In this document: positions 47,661-59,409 of the stretch, one piece after another
Layout: every line of letters starts with the position of its first letter
Position numbering within the stretch: the first letter of the stretch is position 1
NCBI GenBank assembly: GCA_022495005.1
Contig: JAGYXB010000825.1
Location: forward strand, 1,984,001-2,048,000
Direction of reading: 5' to 3'
Source of the DNA: Rhyacophila brunnea
Lineage: Eukaryota; Arthropoda; Insecta; Trichoptera; Rhyacophilidae
Length of the DNA: 64,000 bases
The notes under the pieces: model-generated
What the model saw: only the letters and a program-made list of their open reading frames with translations
Told to the model about the DNA's origin: nothing
Databases searched by the model: none
Translations under genes and position numbers: made by a program

Positions 47661-48754
47661 GTCCCAGTACTTGCCGCGTAGACAGATGAAGTAGGTAGGT
47701 ACGAGAAAGTTTAAACAGCTAACTCATTCAAAATATGGTCAAAAACACAATTTCAAAATATGTACATACTTTTGACCCAAAACCCAACGTTTAGGTAGTG
47801 AGTACCTTGATTAGAATTTCAATTGAATTGCTGTAAACGACGCATTAAGCAAGACAAATGTAATGTACCTAATGCTAACGGTGCTAACGTGTCCTTTACA
47901 ACGAAAGAATACAATTACTCTTAGATAATTCAAAATAAAAGTGCTGTTGAAACTGCTACAAGATGGCGATCGGTCTCACGACAATGATGGCCGCCGCCGT
48001 TCGTTCCATATTCAATTTTCCCGCGCTCCCATGCTACAGTTACAATACAATAATGGAAAACGAAAGTTGCGACCCGCATACTGTCACGCGATCTCTTGTA
48101 TATTCTATTATAAAATATACAGGTTGGTAAAGCCACGTTATTATTATAATAATCATCATTACTATTTTAATGTTATACGGTTGACATTAATGGAATGGGA
48201 AACGGCGTAAGTTGATACCTATCCGAATTCGTTTTATCAAAATCTAGGCAGGGTATGAGTTTTTTGAGAGCGACTTGTCACGGCATAGATTTAAAAGCTT
48301 CGGCCGACCAAAATGGTAGAAGGATACAACATTTTACGTACCAACTATGTTGAGCTGGGGAGGAATATTCAATCTATCTGTCATTTGTGGAAGATAGAAG
48401 CGAATGATAAGCTATGCCCATTCACGGATTCAATTTAACTATTCCAGAGGGGGCACGTTATCTGACATGTTGATTAAATTTGGTTACAGAAGAATAACCC
48501 TAAACACCTAATCACGTTGTAGGCACGTATGTAACGAGATAAATATATGATCAACTCAATCTGAGCATGGAAGGTGGCTCAGTTTTTTCTGAATAATTAT
48601 TAGTAGGTATTCCTCGCTGCTACCCCACCTCCAGCTAGTTCGACATCGTTATTAATCTTTATTTAACGTTTAAAAAAAGACATACATTGCTCGTAATTGG
48701 ACGAAATTATGCGTTGTTACATTTTCTCAGTTAATTACTATGGTAAAGAGATAT

Positions 48755-49646
48755 CAGTGGCGAAGGGTGACTTTTGGAAACAGGTAGACTGTGGAGAAAG
48801 CACACTTGTTAGATGTATTTACGGGAAATAAGAAGATAATCCGACATAACTACTGATGAATAGGTAAGTACACAAAAACCGATGAAATTTCAAAAGCTCA
48901 CTGATGGTATAAAATTAAGCAATTAATTTTAATTATGTATTTTCCTAAATATAAACGCAAGATACGCTCAAAACATATTGAAAATATCCGTTGTTGTGAA
49001 TCTGTTCCATAACAATTTATAATTTAACCCGTAAACTCTACATTTTAAAATACTTCTATATTTAAAACACAGACTTAGATACAATATCAGATTTCAACTT
49101 ACATAATTGGCTGAATAAATTGTCTTAGTCTATGAATAAACTAACTGACAAATAAAAATCACGAGATAAATTATTTATTATTTTTTAACAACAATCAATA
49201 TTTATATGTGATTGAATCCATGGAAATCATTTTTTTAAATTATCTTATAAATTATTTTGAATAAATGTGCACTTACGTAAAATGTAAGCGCTCGTTAAAT
49301 AGCTTACCAATTTATATGGGCCGCCGCAGACGTCTTGAAATTATGAGAAACAAACTTCATATAAAAAAGTTTTCGTTTCACGCGAACATACTTAATCCAT
49401 ACAATATGTGAAGTGAAACGAGATGTCGCTTACTTTTTTAAACCTTCGAGACATGCCGTAAATGGTGCTTATTGAAATAGTGGAAAAGATCGTAAAATTA
49501 TTATGACAATTATACGATAGATGTCGTTGGGCATATTGAATATAGTATTATGTGATTATATTATTTAATATGTCAATATTAAATTAAAAAATATTTTTCT
49601 TAAGGTAGGCTTTAAATAATCGCCTAGTATGGAGTCTTCGCCACTG
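48755..49646. mobile_element. hAT element, CAGTGGCGAAGG family, 892 bp, with 8-bp TSD
   Basis: It begins CAGTGGCGAAGGGTGACTTT and ends GGAGTCTTCGCCACTG. AGAGATAT is duplicated exactly on both sides (48747-48754 and 49647-49654). The interior is AT-rich and unlike the 18228 copy except at the ends, so it is a different non-autonomous derivative mobilised by the same transposase. No ORF. Confidence 0.85.
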
Positions 49647-50177
49647 AGAGATATAGACACCGAATCAGTATTAATATAACTGAGAGTTGAGACCTACGAG
49701 ATGTGGGTGTACAGACGTTAATACTCTACCTGGATTATCAGGGTGAGTGATGTTGACATTCTCAAACGGATAGGGAAAGCCAAAGGAATTCTACGTTAAA
49801 ACTAGAACACTACAGCACCTCGGTACACATAGAGGACAAAAGTAGAGCCATTGCAAGTTCCAAGCTTATTATGCAACGAAAGATCAATGGGCATACATCG
49901 CCATAAAATCACCGTGATAGGTGACCTGTTCCGGGCACCAGTCAATAAGTAAAGCTCGACCGATGGCCTTATAGATTGACCAACGTTAACGAAATTTAAT
50001 TAAAACTTTCTTTTTTTTAAATTAAAACGAATAAGTAAGGTTTACGAATGCAGCATTCTTTATTGAATATAATATATCATTTTAAACCTTATAAATATAC
50101 AAATTAGAAACGCGGAAACTAACGCTGTGTATAAATGAAAGTACATTCTGATATATCAATACCCTGATTCAAACTTC

Positions 50178-50345
50178 CAATAAGATTGTCACCAATGTTA
50201 ATGAAATTTCATAATACATAAGCATATTGTAAGGAAATTTCGTCCTAATTATTTGTATCCAATAACATTGTCACCAATATGTTAATGAAATTTCATAATT
50301 ATACATAAGCATATTGTAAGGAAATTTCGTCCTAATTATTTGTAT
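50178..50345 (+). repeat. Tandem duplication, ~82-bp unit
   Basis: CAATAA(G/C)ATTGTCACCAAT..GTTAATGAAATTTCATAAT..CATAAGCATATTGTAAGGAA, ATTTCGTCCTAATTATTTGT is present twice, differing by small insertions. Confidence 0.85.
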
Positions 50346-50462
50346 ATAGGTACCTTGGTACCTATATAAATGTACTTCTATATATTTACCACGTTCAACT
50401 CTAAGAAGATCACAATATGGGACTTCACAGAATTGAGGTTGTATTAACCGATTTTCGTTTCT

Positions 50463-50617
50463 ACGAGAAAATGGAAGTTGGCCACGTGCTTGACCTATTA
50501 GGTACATTAATCTGGCCCAAACACACATTGAAAGACAACGTGAATTTGCCTGACCCGGGATATGAACCCGGGACCCATGACATTATACGCTAATAAGGTT
50601 ACCGCTCCACAATCGTG
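50463..50617 (-). mobile_element. tRNA-derived SINE, family 1, second copy
   Basis: On minus: GTGGAGCGGTAACC.., B box GGGTTCATATCCCGGGTCAG, then TTGTCTTTCAATGTGTGTTT and the end ..GTGGCCAACTTCC. It parallels 10350-10497 block by block. The B box is slightly mutated. Confidence 0.6.
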
Positions 50618-50759
50618 GGTGTTTAATATATAAATATCCTTTTTAGCACTACAACACGCTATGAGGCCTAATGACAGTAGTGTAGTGAAACAGTAGTATA
50701 GTAATGAAAAAAAACAATCATAAATACCTAAGCTTTGAGAAAATCACATAGATATATAT

Positions 50760-50835
50760 AGTGACCTCACCAGGATGGAACCCGGAGTCCCCGGATGAAG
50801 AGCCAGCACCTTACGCACTAGATTACGAGGGGCAC
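50760..50835 (-). mobile_element. tRNA-like SINE fragment
   Basis: On minus: CTCGTAATCTAGTGCGTAAGG (A-box region) and GGACTCCGGGTTCCATCC (B box). A short head without a body, lying ~140 bp from the family 1 SINE and in the same orientation. Confidence 0.4.
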
Positions 50836-51855
50836 TAATGATTACTTCGATAGCTAGATTGAATAGAGCACCCAGTGCCAATATCCAATAATATGTCTGT
50901 TTCTGGGGTTGCCTAATTTCCTTTCTTATATGTATCTATTAAGTATAATTCAAATCTATTTTAAAGAGTTTTTAAACCGCTATCATTAATAACTCATTTT
51001 TTTATGTCACATGATTCGTGAATGCATAATAAGGTCAAATTATGAAAACGTACGTCTACGTCTACAAGTTCAGTTCGCTATCATGATTATATAAAAAAAC
51101 ATCTGTAAATTAACGTCAACCTGCAGCGTGTGCTGACACAGTTAAAATTTACAAGGTGCGTTCACAATGCGCCACTTGCAACTTGCAACTCGAACGAATG
51201 CGTCTGTTATCGTCGAATTGTGAACAAATACATAGGTATGTATCTGCCAGCGCAGGAGGTGTGTTTTGGATGCAAAAACGTAAACAAAAAATGGGGCAAG
51301 AGTTCATTACGCTCATATACAAGTACAAAATAATATAAGAAACGAGGCTGAAAAAGCGTACACAGAGAGCGGTTGAAGATTTCGACTGTATGAAAAAATT
51401 CTAAGAAAAATAAAAAATAACAATGACAAAACGTTCTAGTTAATTATATCAATTTACGTAGGTAATCAATGTTAAAATAAAATTTAAAAAAACATGTTAT
51501 CTAGTAGAGTAGTAGAATGTGGATTTGCGGTTTTGACAAAATAAACCACGATTAAGTAAATATTTATTTGTTTCAAAATATGCTTTCGTCATACTCACAC
51601 ACGCATACCTAAAGGCAACGCGTTGCGTTCGCACTTATCCAACAAACAAGAAGCTAAAAATGTTGTAGTTTTATATTAAATTTGTACGTACCTATAATAA
51701 AATAGATAAATTATTATAGGTATATTCTCTGAAATAATTTCGATGAAAATCAAAAAAATATAATGCATAGGTACATTTTCATATTCTTCAATAATGTAAT
51801 TCGATGATTTTTTGTCTTGTAGTCAGGCCGGTGCACTGAAAAGCGAGTTACGGAT

Positions 51856-52412
51856 TAGGGAATCCAATCCCAAGCCAAATTTTTGATCCCGGGACTTCGG
51901 GATTACAATTTGACGATCCCGGGATTGACATTTTTTCGATAGTTAATATTAAATTTTTATATATCTAAAAGACATTGATAAAATCAGTCAAAAATAAATC
52001 TAGTATAATTAAATTTATACTATTTAAGACATTATTTATTGTTAATATTGTGCACGTTCAATCTTGGAAATACATAGCTTCAACGGAGTAAATAATATTG
52101 TAATATAAATAATAATGTAAGAATTAAACAGTTTTATTTATTTATGAACCTCTCCCATTTTTATTAATTTATGTGAAAAAATAAAATGAATTGGCAACAC
52201 ATGGGTAATAAATCAAACTTCATTCAAACTCAGTTTATTTCTAATGCACTTAGTTATATGTCATTAAAAGTATGTTCTCTGTTATATTTTCGTTTTTATT
52301 TTCCATAAAAAATGATAAAAAAATTAATCCCGAAAGGTTCGGGTTTATGTTTACCAATTCCGGGATTCATTGGTATCGAAAATAGTCCGGGATCCCGGGA
52401 CTGAAATCCCTA
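51856..52412. mobile_element. MITE with TAGGGA and TCCCGGGA ends
   Basis: It starts TAGGGAATCCAATCCCAAG..GATCCCGGGACTTCGGGATT and ends inverted (ATAGTCCGGGATCCCGGGAC..TCCCTA). The palindromic CCCGGG blocks are typical of the family. The flanks GTTACGGAT and GTTACGAT could be an 8-bp duplication with one inserted base. The AT-rich core has no ORF. Confidence 0.65.
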
Positions 52413-52699
52413 GTTACGATGGTACAGTGCTACTTTTATATCAAGTCTTTACCTTCACGTCATGACGGTAGTATCTAGGTCTAAAACCCTTCCCTCACAT
52501 TTACTTTCACCACTCCCGTAATCCGATGTGTGATCGATATCGCGTGGAGTTTTCGGCAGCAGACGAAGGACATTATTTCAAATATGTAGAAGTATTGTGA
52601 GGAGGAGAAACATAAAACAATGCTTTTCATTTCTCGCAATAGTGCCAAGATATAGAGTATCTGCTATGACAAGCCAACTCGCAAAGAGCATATTATTGT

Positions 52700-52846
52700 G
52701 TTGTGACGTATGTCCGAATTGCCGTATCTAAATCAGCAGGCGCGGGTTCGATTCCGGCGCCTGGGTAAAATCAGTGTTTGTTTATTTTCAATGTATTTGA
52801 TTCAGAGTAAGAACCCAATTTATTGGGCCAATGGCCAACAAGCTAT
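52700..52846 (+). mobile_element. tRNA-derived SINE, family 1, plus-strand copy
   Basis: B box GCGGGTTCGATTCCGGCGCC, then GGGTAAAATCAGTGTTTGTT, TTTTCAATGTATTT, CCAATTTATTGGGCCAATGG, CCAACAAGC. The order B box, ..TTTCAATGT.., ..GGCCAAC matches the copies at 10350 and 50463 read on minus. Confidence 0.55.
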
Positions 52847-54184
52847 CTTTGAAAAATATGTTAATATAATCTTCAATCTGCGATGATTCTCATTTACCTA
52901 CCTGCGGTTTTTGTTACTGTGAAAATCTCTAGTAATGTTGCCATCTACGCCCAGCCGCCATACAAGTAAACTGATGAAATATAATTAAAAATGAGAAAGG
53001 TACCACTTTCAACAATAGAATAAATATGAAAATATACTATATGTTTACAGTGACGCTGACATTTTATTAATGTAAAATATTCATATTAAAAGCCACGTTA
53101 GTGTGAACACGAAAAATGTTGCGATTAGCCAAAAAATGAAGACATTTTCAAGAAAAACATTCAACGATGATACATCATAAGCTGATAATGAGACTAATGA
53201 GTGAAATGACACATTCATTTTGTATAAGTACCAACGCATGTCATAGCCAGCGGCTTTAAAATATGCACAACATGTAGATAAATAAAAATTAGTACCTATT
53301 ACTGTTAAGCTCAGTGGGAACCAACTTTAATATCAAATAATTTTTTTTTTAAATATTCCAGATAAGATACTAGAAATGATAACGATAATCGCAATGTTTA
53401 CCTGTTTGGTGGCTATCACAAAACATAAAAGAAAAACGCGACAGACGTAATGCATTAAATGTATGAGATATATAATAATATACTTGTTAACATGAGTCTG
53501 ATATTTCCTTCCAATACCGTATGCATGTCTCGTTTATATCATCAGTCATCAGTCATCACTATCAGTAACCAAGTACATATTTCTGATTTATGAACCTAGA
53601 AGATTCTGACATTAAAATAATTCATTACTTGGAAAATTATTTATTACTACATATTATTACAAATCAATTTCGTGAGTACGAACTAACTGTCATACTGAGT
53701 GATGAGTTGATGAGTATGACAGTAGCTTCTAACTAATAGTATTACAAATACAGAAATTTTAAAAACAACATAAAAAAACAACTCTTTGATGCCGCAATTG
53801 AAAAGGTATGTAGTTGTGTCACCGTACAACGTTGAGTAGTTGATATCTGTATAGTATGCCCAAAAAGTCAACATATAAAAAATTTAAGCAAGATCGATAA
53901 GTTCAAGATTTTTTTTTCATTTGCCACCAATTTATACATTTCGAAAAATATAATTAGGAAATTGTAAGTAGGTATAGATAATTAATCTTATCAGTCTATC
54001 TCCCCCCTTGCCACTGCTATCAGATGGTATTAATATTTTTTAATATACCTCTATAACCTTACTATATGATTATACAGTAAACTTTACAGCCTACCCCCAC
54101 CCTTCGCAGCCTTTTGTTACATTGCTGGTGAAAATGCAATGTTGGAAGTGGGAATAATCTCAATATCCCCTTATTTGTCTCGAA

Positions 54185-54356
54185 GCCAACCTGGATGGTT
54201 AGGTTTCGGCAGGGTTTAATTGAATTTTAAAAACTAATCAGCACCATCTGCAAATTGTAGTATTAATTCAATGAAAACAAATGCGTATGACTGACGACGT
54301 TTAGTGTGCACTAATTATGTCGAATCTTAACAGCCTACCTTCACCCATCGCCACTG
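54185..54356. mobile_element. hAT MITE, CAGTGGCGAAGG family, right-half copy
   Basis: AGGGTTTAATTGAATTTTAA, CACCATCTGCAAATTGTAGT, AATTCAATGAAAACAAAT and the end ATCTTAACAGCCTACCTTCA..CGCCACTG match the right arm of 18228-18823. A second, separate CAGCCTACCCCCACCCTTCG lies at about 54086, a possible remnant of another end. Confidence 0.65.
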
Positions 54357-54403
54357 TAAACCCTTCAGATAAAAATATATGTGACATACGTATTATATAC
54401 GCA

Positions 54404-54751
54404 TACTTCAGTGAAACGGCAAATAATTTTCAACTATAGGTGCGACGAAATTTCGGACTCGCTGCCAATCAGAGAACGAAAGTCGAGCTGTGAATACGAC
54501 AATTTTTTTTGTGATGGCGTCGGGGGAATTAATTCTTAAAAAGTGTAAAGATGACTAAAAAAGGTTACCATTTACTTCAAAAAGAAAGCATGTCAATGAA
54601 TATATTATTATTATTACTAATAGAACAATAAACATAACATTAATTGGACGCATGTTGAATTTTTATGACAAATTATGTTTTGTTCGGCACGCGTCGTTTG
54701 CACAATCTAGTCACGATCGTTTCAGACTTAGACCGTGCCCCAGCTGAAGTA
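54404..54751 (+). mobile_element. MITE with TIR TACTTCAG, copy 2
   Basis: Near-identical to 16076-16429 from TACTTCAGTGAAACGGC to CCCCAGCTGAAGTA. It lies between a hAT half copy and the 1.4-kb foldback, which begins 13 bp after its end. Confidence 0.75.
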
Positions 54752-54764
54752 TAGCTCGTTTTAA

Positions 54765-56158
54765 GGGGGGACATGCTCGTCGGAGGTCAAAATTGAGTTT
54801 TTATTGTATTTTCAAACCATGATCCTGGACACTCCTTAAACGTTGTAGATAATCTATTTATATATTTTTGAAGCCTTATTATCCTTTATAGTTATTTTAA
54901 ACATTTGATGACTGCATAAAGTATTTTTGTTACATAAAATAGTATTCTTTTAAACCTCTCGCTCTAATGTTTTAGAATATAGTCATATTTCGGTATATAA
55001 CTGTGCAGTGGTGTTAAGATTTTTTACATTTATTAATTTTTAAACGCATTTATAAAACCATTACTATAATTTATGTACGAGATTAATTATTTGTGAAATA
55101 TATACGATAAAAAATTATATTGATAATCTCTGTGATCCCAAATTTGACAAGAATTAGGCATTTATTATTCAAAAAATTGGCAAGATTAACACATTTGAAG
55201 ATAATTCTAAAGATACTCATTATTCGCTATGTCTTTGACCATTCAAGCCATTAAACATCCTACGAATAATGATTGCTTTATAATAATTATTGACCTAAGA
55301 ATAAGGTAGTGTTTTTTTAAAATACGCCATTTCTTTTGGCATTCCCCAGTGGTTAAGCTACATCATACGGCCGTAGCCATAAATTGACAAACTATAATTG
55401 AAGTAGGGAGTAAAATGATATTGAGGCACGTGTTTGAACATGTACCGTTTAAAAAAAGAATTTAAAAAATTCGGTTAGGTACATGTTCAAACACGCGCGT
55501 TAATATAATTTTACTCCCTACTTTAATTTTAGTTTGTCAATTTATGGCTACGGCCGTATGTTGTAGCTTAACTACTGGGTAATGCCAAAAGAAATGGCGT
55601 ATTTCAAAAAAACACTACCTTATTCTTAGGTCAATAATTATTATAAAGAAATCATTATTCATAAAATGTTTATGACATTTAAATGGTCAAAGACATAACT
55701 TATAATAATTATCTTTAAAATCATCTTAAAATGTGTTAATCTTGCCGATTTTTTGAATAATAAAATGCCTAATTCTTGTCAAATTTGGGATCAGAGAGAT
55801 TATCAATATAATTTTTTATCGTGAATATTTTACAAAAATTATCTCGTAATAAATTATACTAATAGTTTTATAAATGCGTTTAAAAATTAATAAATGTAAA
55901 AAATCTTAACACCACTGCACAGTTATGTACCGAAATATGACTATATTCTAAAACATTAGAGCGAGAGGTTTAAAAGAATACTATTTTATGTAACAAAAAT
56001 ACTTTATGCAGTCATCAAATGTTTAAAATCACTATAAAGGATAATAAGGCTTCAAAATTATATAAATAGATTAACTACAACGTTTAAGGGGTGTCCAGGA
56101 TCATAGTTTGAAAATACAATAAAAACTCAATTTTGACCTACGACGAGCACGTGGGCCG
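54765..56158. mobile_element. 1.4-kb foldback element flanked by TTAA
   Basis: Arms 54765-55446 and 55478-56158 are inverted copies of each other along their full ~680 bp with modest divergence, around a 31-nt AT-rich loop. TTAA stands at both outer ends (54761-54764 and 56159-56162), the target site of piggyBac- and Kolobok-type transposases. The shared outer sequence includes TGCTCGTCG.AGGTCAAAA. No ORF, so it is non-autonomous. If transcribed it would form a very long hairpin RNA. Confidence 0.88.
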
Positions 56159-56825
56159 TTAAGCCGATTGTCTACATATTATTTTAGATAATAAAGTACC
56201 TAGATACATCATTTATCCAATCGAGTACCAATATTAATCAATAAGATTATCTAGTTATTTGCTTACAAAGCTAAGAAATTGTATAAACTGTATAGGTACA
56301 CATAGAGCCACACACCTTCTGATATGAAGCCACTTCATTTCTTGAACTACGTAAATAACATTGTAAAACGAGACGGCAAATACGTAATATGTAATATAAA
56401 ATAATCTTATCACTAGAATCGATAGATTGGAATACAATAGAAAGCGATTTAAATAAATGCGTAATGCATTTTGAAAGTGGATCGCTGCAATCACCACGAT
56501 CGGTGGAAGCCACCAGTACCATGACCCGAGTCATCGGCGTCAGTCATAATGCCAGCCAAAAACATGAGTCATCAAATCACATTCGGTCACGACTCATGAA
56601 GCAGAGACCGCACTGATGACGAGTCATTCTTTTAAAAGCGGCGGTGGTAATGATCATCATTATGCATTCATTATTCATTGCATTACAATATCAATACTAA
56701 AATGATGAACGTGCATACAAAATCATTGAGCAGAGCTAAATAATCCAAGTACCTACCTTCTATTCAATGAGAGAAAATCGTTAAAACAATGAAGTATGTA
56801 CATATTACCAAATTCTTATATCCCA

Positions 56826-57155
56826 TTAACACGCGCGTAGATTTAGTGCTGGCAGTACGAATTGTCGCGACCATAAAAATAAAAGGCACATGTAAACACG
56901 TCGTTCAAATTGCAACACTTTTGATCAAAAAAGTTCCAACGGCTGTTGAATTTTCACACAATACTTAGTTGCAACCTTGGTAGTAACTTGCGCGATATTT
57001 TTGTTCGTGTATGCGCAGTAAAACGATATGTCGAACCCGCCGGAAAATATGCGAAATACACAGCGCAGCACACAGATCATGCACGCAACAACAAAATATG
57101 TGTCTTGAAAAAAGAGATTGGCGCGACAATCATTGTTTTTGTGTGGAAACAGAAA
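56826..57155 (+). repeat. GTTTACAC-ended MITE, copy 3
   Basis: TTAACACGCGCGTAGATTTA..GGCAGTACGAATTGTCGCGACC and, further on, GAGATTGGCGCGACAATCAT match 4226-4550 and (inverted) 29560-29883. The open frames of 88-103 codons here are repeat-borne. Confidence 0.5.
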
Positions 57156-57169
57156 TTGTCGCGAAAATT

Positions 57170-58425
57170 TAATTTGCACGCTATTGCTGGTAGCAAAACA
57201 ACGCATGTGTAAGGGAGGCGCTATTATGCTAAACACGAAACAATGTCACATTAAAATTCAATTAGCTAAACACAAGTTGACTTCTAAAATATACCCATTT
57301 TTACTGAATAGTAAACATTTACAAGTCCTATTATTTCGTTTAAATGCTTTGGATTGTCGTAATTTGCTCAAACAAAGCAAGACCGATTTTTTGTAAAAAT
57401 ATTTTTTACGAAGATAGATTATGCCAGCGTTATTCAAAATTCTCTGTTCGCGTGCCTTCAAAAAATATAGTTCTAATTTTTTGGACCCCTATATTTTATA
57501 TAAGTAGGTATGTCTACCACTCTACCATTTCCTACAATAGGCACTTAGTACTTCATTTCAAAATTTTAAAATATGTATAGTCAACTTTTTTGCATTCATA
57601 GGTACCTATATGGCTAACAAACGATTTTGTGATGGTTTTGTGTAGTTAAAACAATACAGAGTACTTAGGGTTACTTTACGAAATATGATAAATCGTCGCT
57701 CCCAATCAACAATCATTACTACATAAGTACCTATTTAACCGTTTAAGTAAAGAATTCAATTGTTTCAGAATAATTTTGTTAAATTTCTCGCGTACCAGTT
57801 GAATAACGCTGAGTTAGATACAACATATCAAAAGTTAAAACTCGTTTAAACTAATTACTCCAAACATAGAAAAATCTAGTTTGTACTGAACTCTACTTAC
57901 CTACTCTCGAAATAAAATAAAAACATATAAACCTAAGTACTATATTGAAGTATGTAAGTAAGTTCAACTAGATGTATCTTTGGTGAATATTTTTTTTTAT
58001 TTACCTCATTAAATCTGACGACTGAACAAAATGATACAATACTGGTGTATGATATTGATACTTATTTTGCTAAATACACACTTCCGTTGTGCAAAAGAAT
58101 CAAACGGACACACTCGATTAAATTCATATTTGCAGTGTTTATTTTATTAAGTACTAACACTTTGTGGGTTATCATTTAGATATCAAAATAACGGAATATT
58201 ATAGTAGATATCTACTTTATTAAATTATGAATAATGTTACTTTGTCCCTTCGGTCAGAGAGCAGGAAACTAAGGGTAAAACCATATTACAATTATTTATG
58301 TCAATCACTAGTAGATACTATTTATTATTTCAAAATCAGCATATTTAAGTAGGTACCTAAGTATTGACGATAAGTATTAATTAACAATTTTAACATTTTG
58401 TTACTCTTGTAAACGTCAACACAGG
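57170..58425. other. Non-coding, no recognised feature
   Basis: AT-rich. The overlapping frames on both strands (57118-57580) show no domain. Nothing else seen. Confidence 0.4.
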
Positions 58426-58429
58426 TACT

Positions 58430-58790
58430 GTTCCAAATGTTCGATAGTAAGATTGTGTTTTCGATCACTCAACATATTTTTATAAGTGGAAAAGGAAGGA
58501 AAAAGTTTACGCAGGAATACCTCTGGCAATGTGGAGTTCATTTGGCGGATTTTATTCATTAACTGAATAGATTCAATCAACGCCAAACCTTGGGTTTCAA
58601 GCTGGGAAAATGAGTACTAATCACAGCTATGTTTTTTTAATACTAGAATCGTTAAATGCTTCCTTGGACTGACAAGCTGTCATAGCTTCTGCACTATCGA
58701 AGTCATTTACTACAACTTTGATGGCCTCGAAATGTTCATGGTAAAATAGTACAGCTTTAATCCACGTTTAGCCGGCTACAACGTATGCTA
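58430..58790 (-). pseudogene. Relic of a hAT-associated (CGBP1-like) protein, 3' part
   Basis: On minus, in two shifted frames: YYFTMNISRPSKL.. then FSQLETQGLALIESIQLMNK, IRQMNSTLPEVFLRKL and DRKHNLTIEHLEQYLC, ending at a stop. The IKQLETQG..L..A..L.N pattern followed by a helix reminds me of the C-terminal part of hAT-related CGBP1/zinc-finger BED-like proteins that are common in aphids. The match is from memory and short. Confidence 0.35.
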
Positions 58791-59019
58791 CACAATATTG
58801 TAAATATAGCGAAAATATGCATCATCACTAGATTTTAGAGAGTGGGCTAAATATGCAATTGCATATGCAAATGCATATAATCCGGTCTCTAGTTATTACA
58901 CATCAACCTGAATTACTTCATACTAGATTTAGAAAATATTAAATCGTTTGATTGGTTTTGATTGGGTGCAATTCCTAATGATAAAAACAAAATCGTTGAT
59001 GTCACTGCCATTTTTAATT

Positions 59020-59400
59020 ATGCCGAATGCAGTAGGTACATTATCACCAGTTTATCGTGCCTTCATTCGTACGGAATGTCATGCGAGCTGTCCGGTTTGA
59101 TTGCGGGCGTTCATTACGCATTCGCACGTCCGGTGATGCTATGTGGCTCGTTAGTGCACAGAGAGGCGAGATATTCCACAATCTACGCCAAATTAAACGT
59201 GTTGCCCGGCTTCCTAAATTGGCGATAAAAGAACGCTTCCAACGCTCGAATTGGACGGTTTTAAACGAGGTGGTTTATAGCAAAACTGCCAGACGGGTTC
59301 TGCAATTTATTCATAAGAGACACTTAATGCATTTTGAGATGACGGTATACTCACCACTTACCATACTAGTTTATTATAGGCATGACATAATAATCAATAA
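59020..59400. other. Unclassified GC-richer segment with overlapping open frames
   Basis: Two overlapping plus-strand frames (88 and 116 codons) in a patch of higher GC than its surroundings, with GTCCGGTTT/CGTCCGGTG words. Neither frame has a recognisable motif or splice context. It could be an old transposon fragment. Confidence 0.25.
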
Positions 59401-59409
59401 CTACTGATA

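Noticed and set aside
59057..59407. 116-codon plus-strand frame in a GC-richer patch
   Set aside because: An equally open second frame overlaps it, and neither has a motif. Kept only as an unclassified segment.
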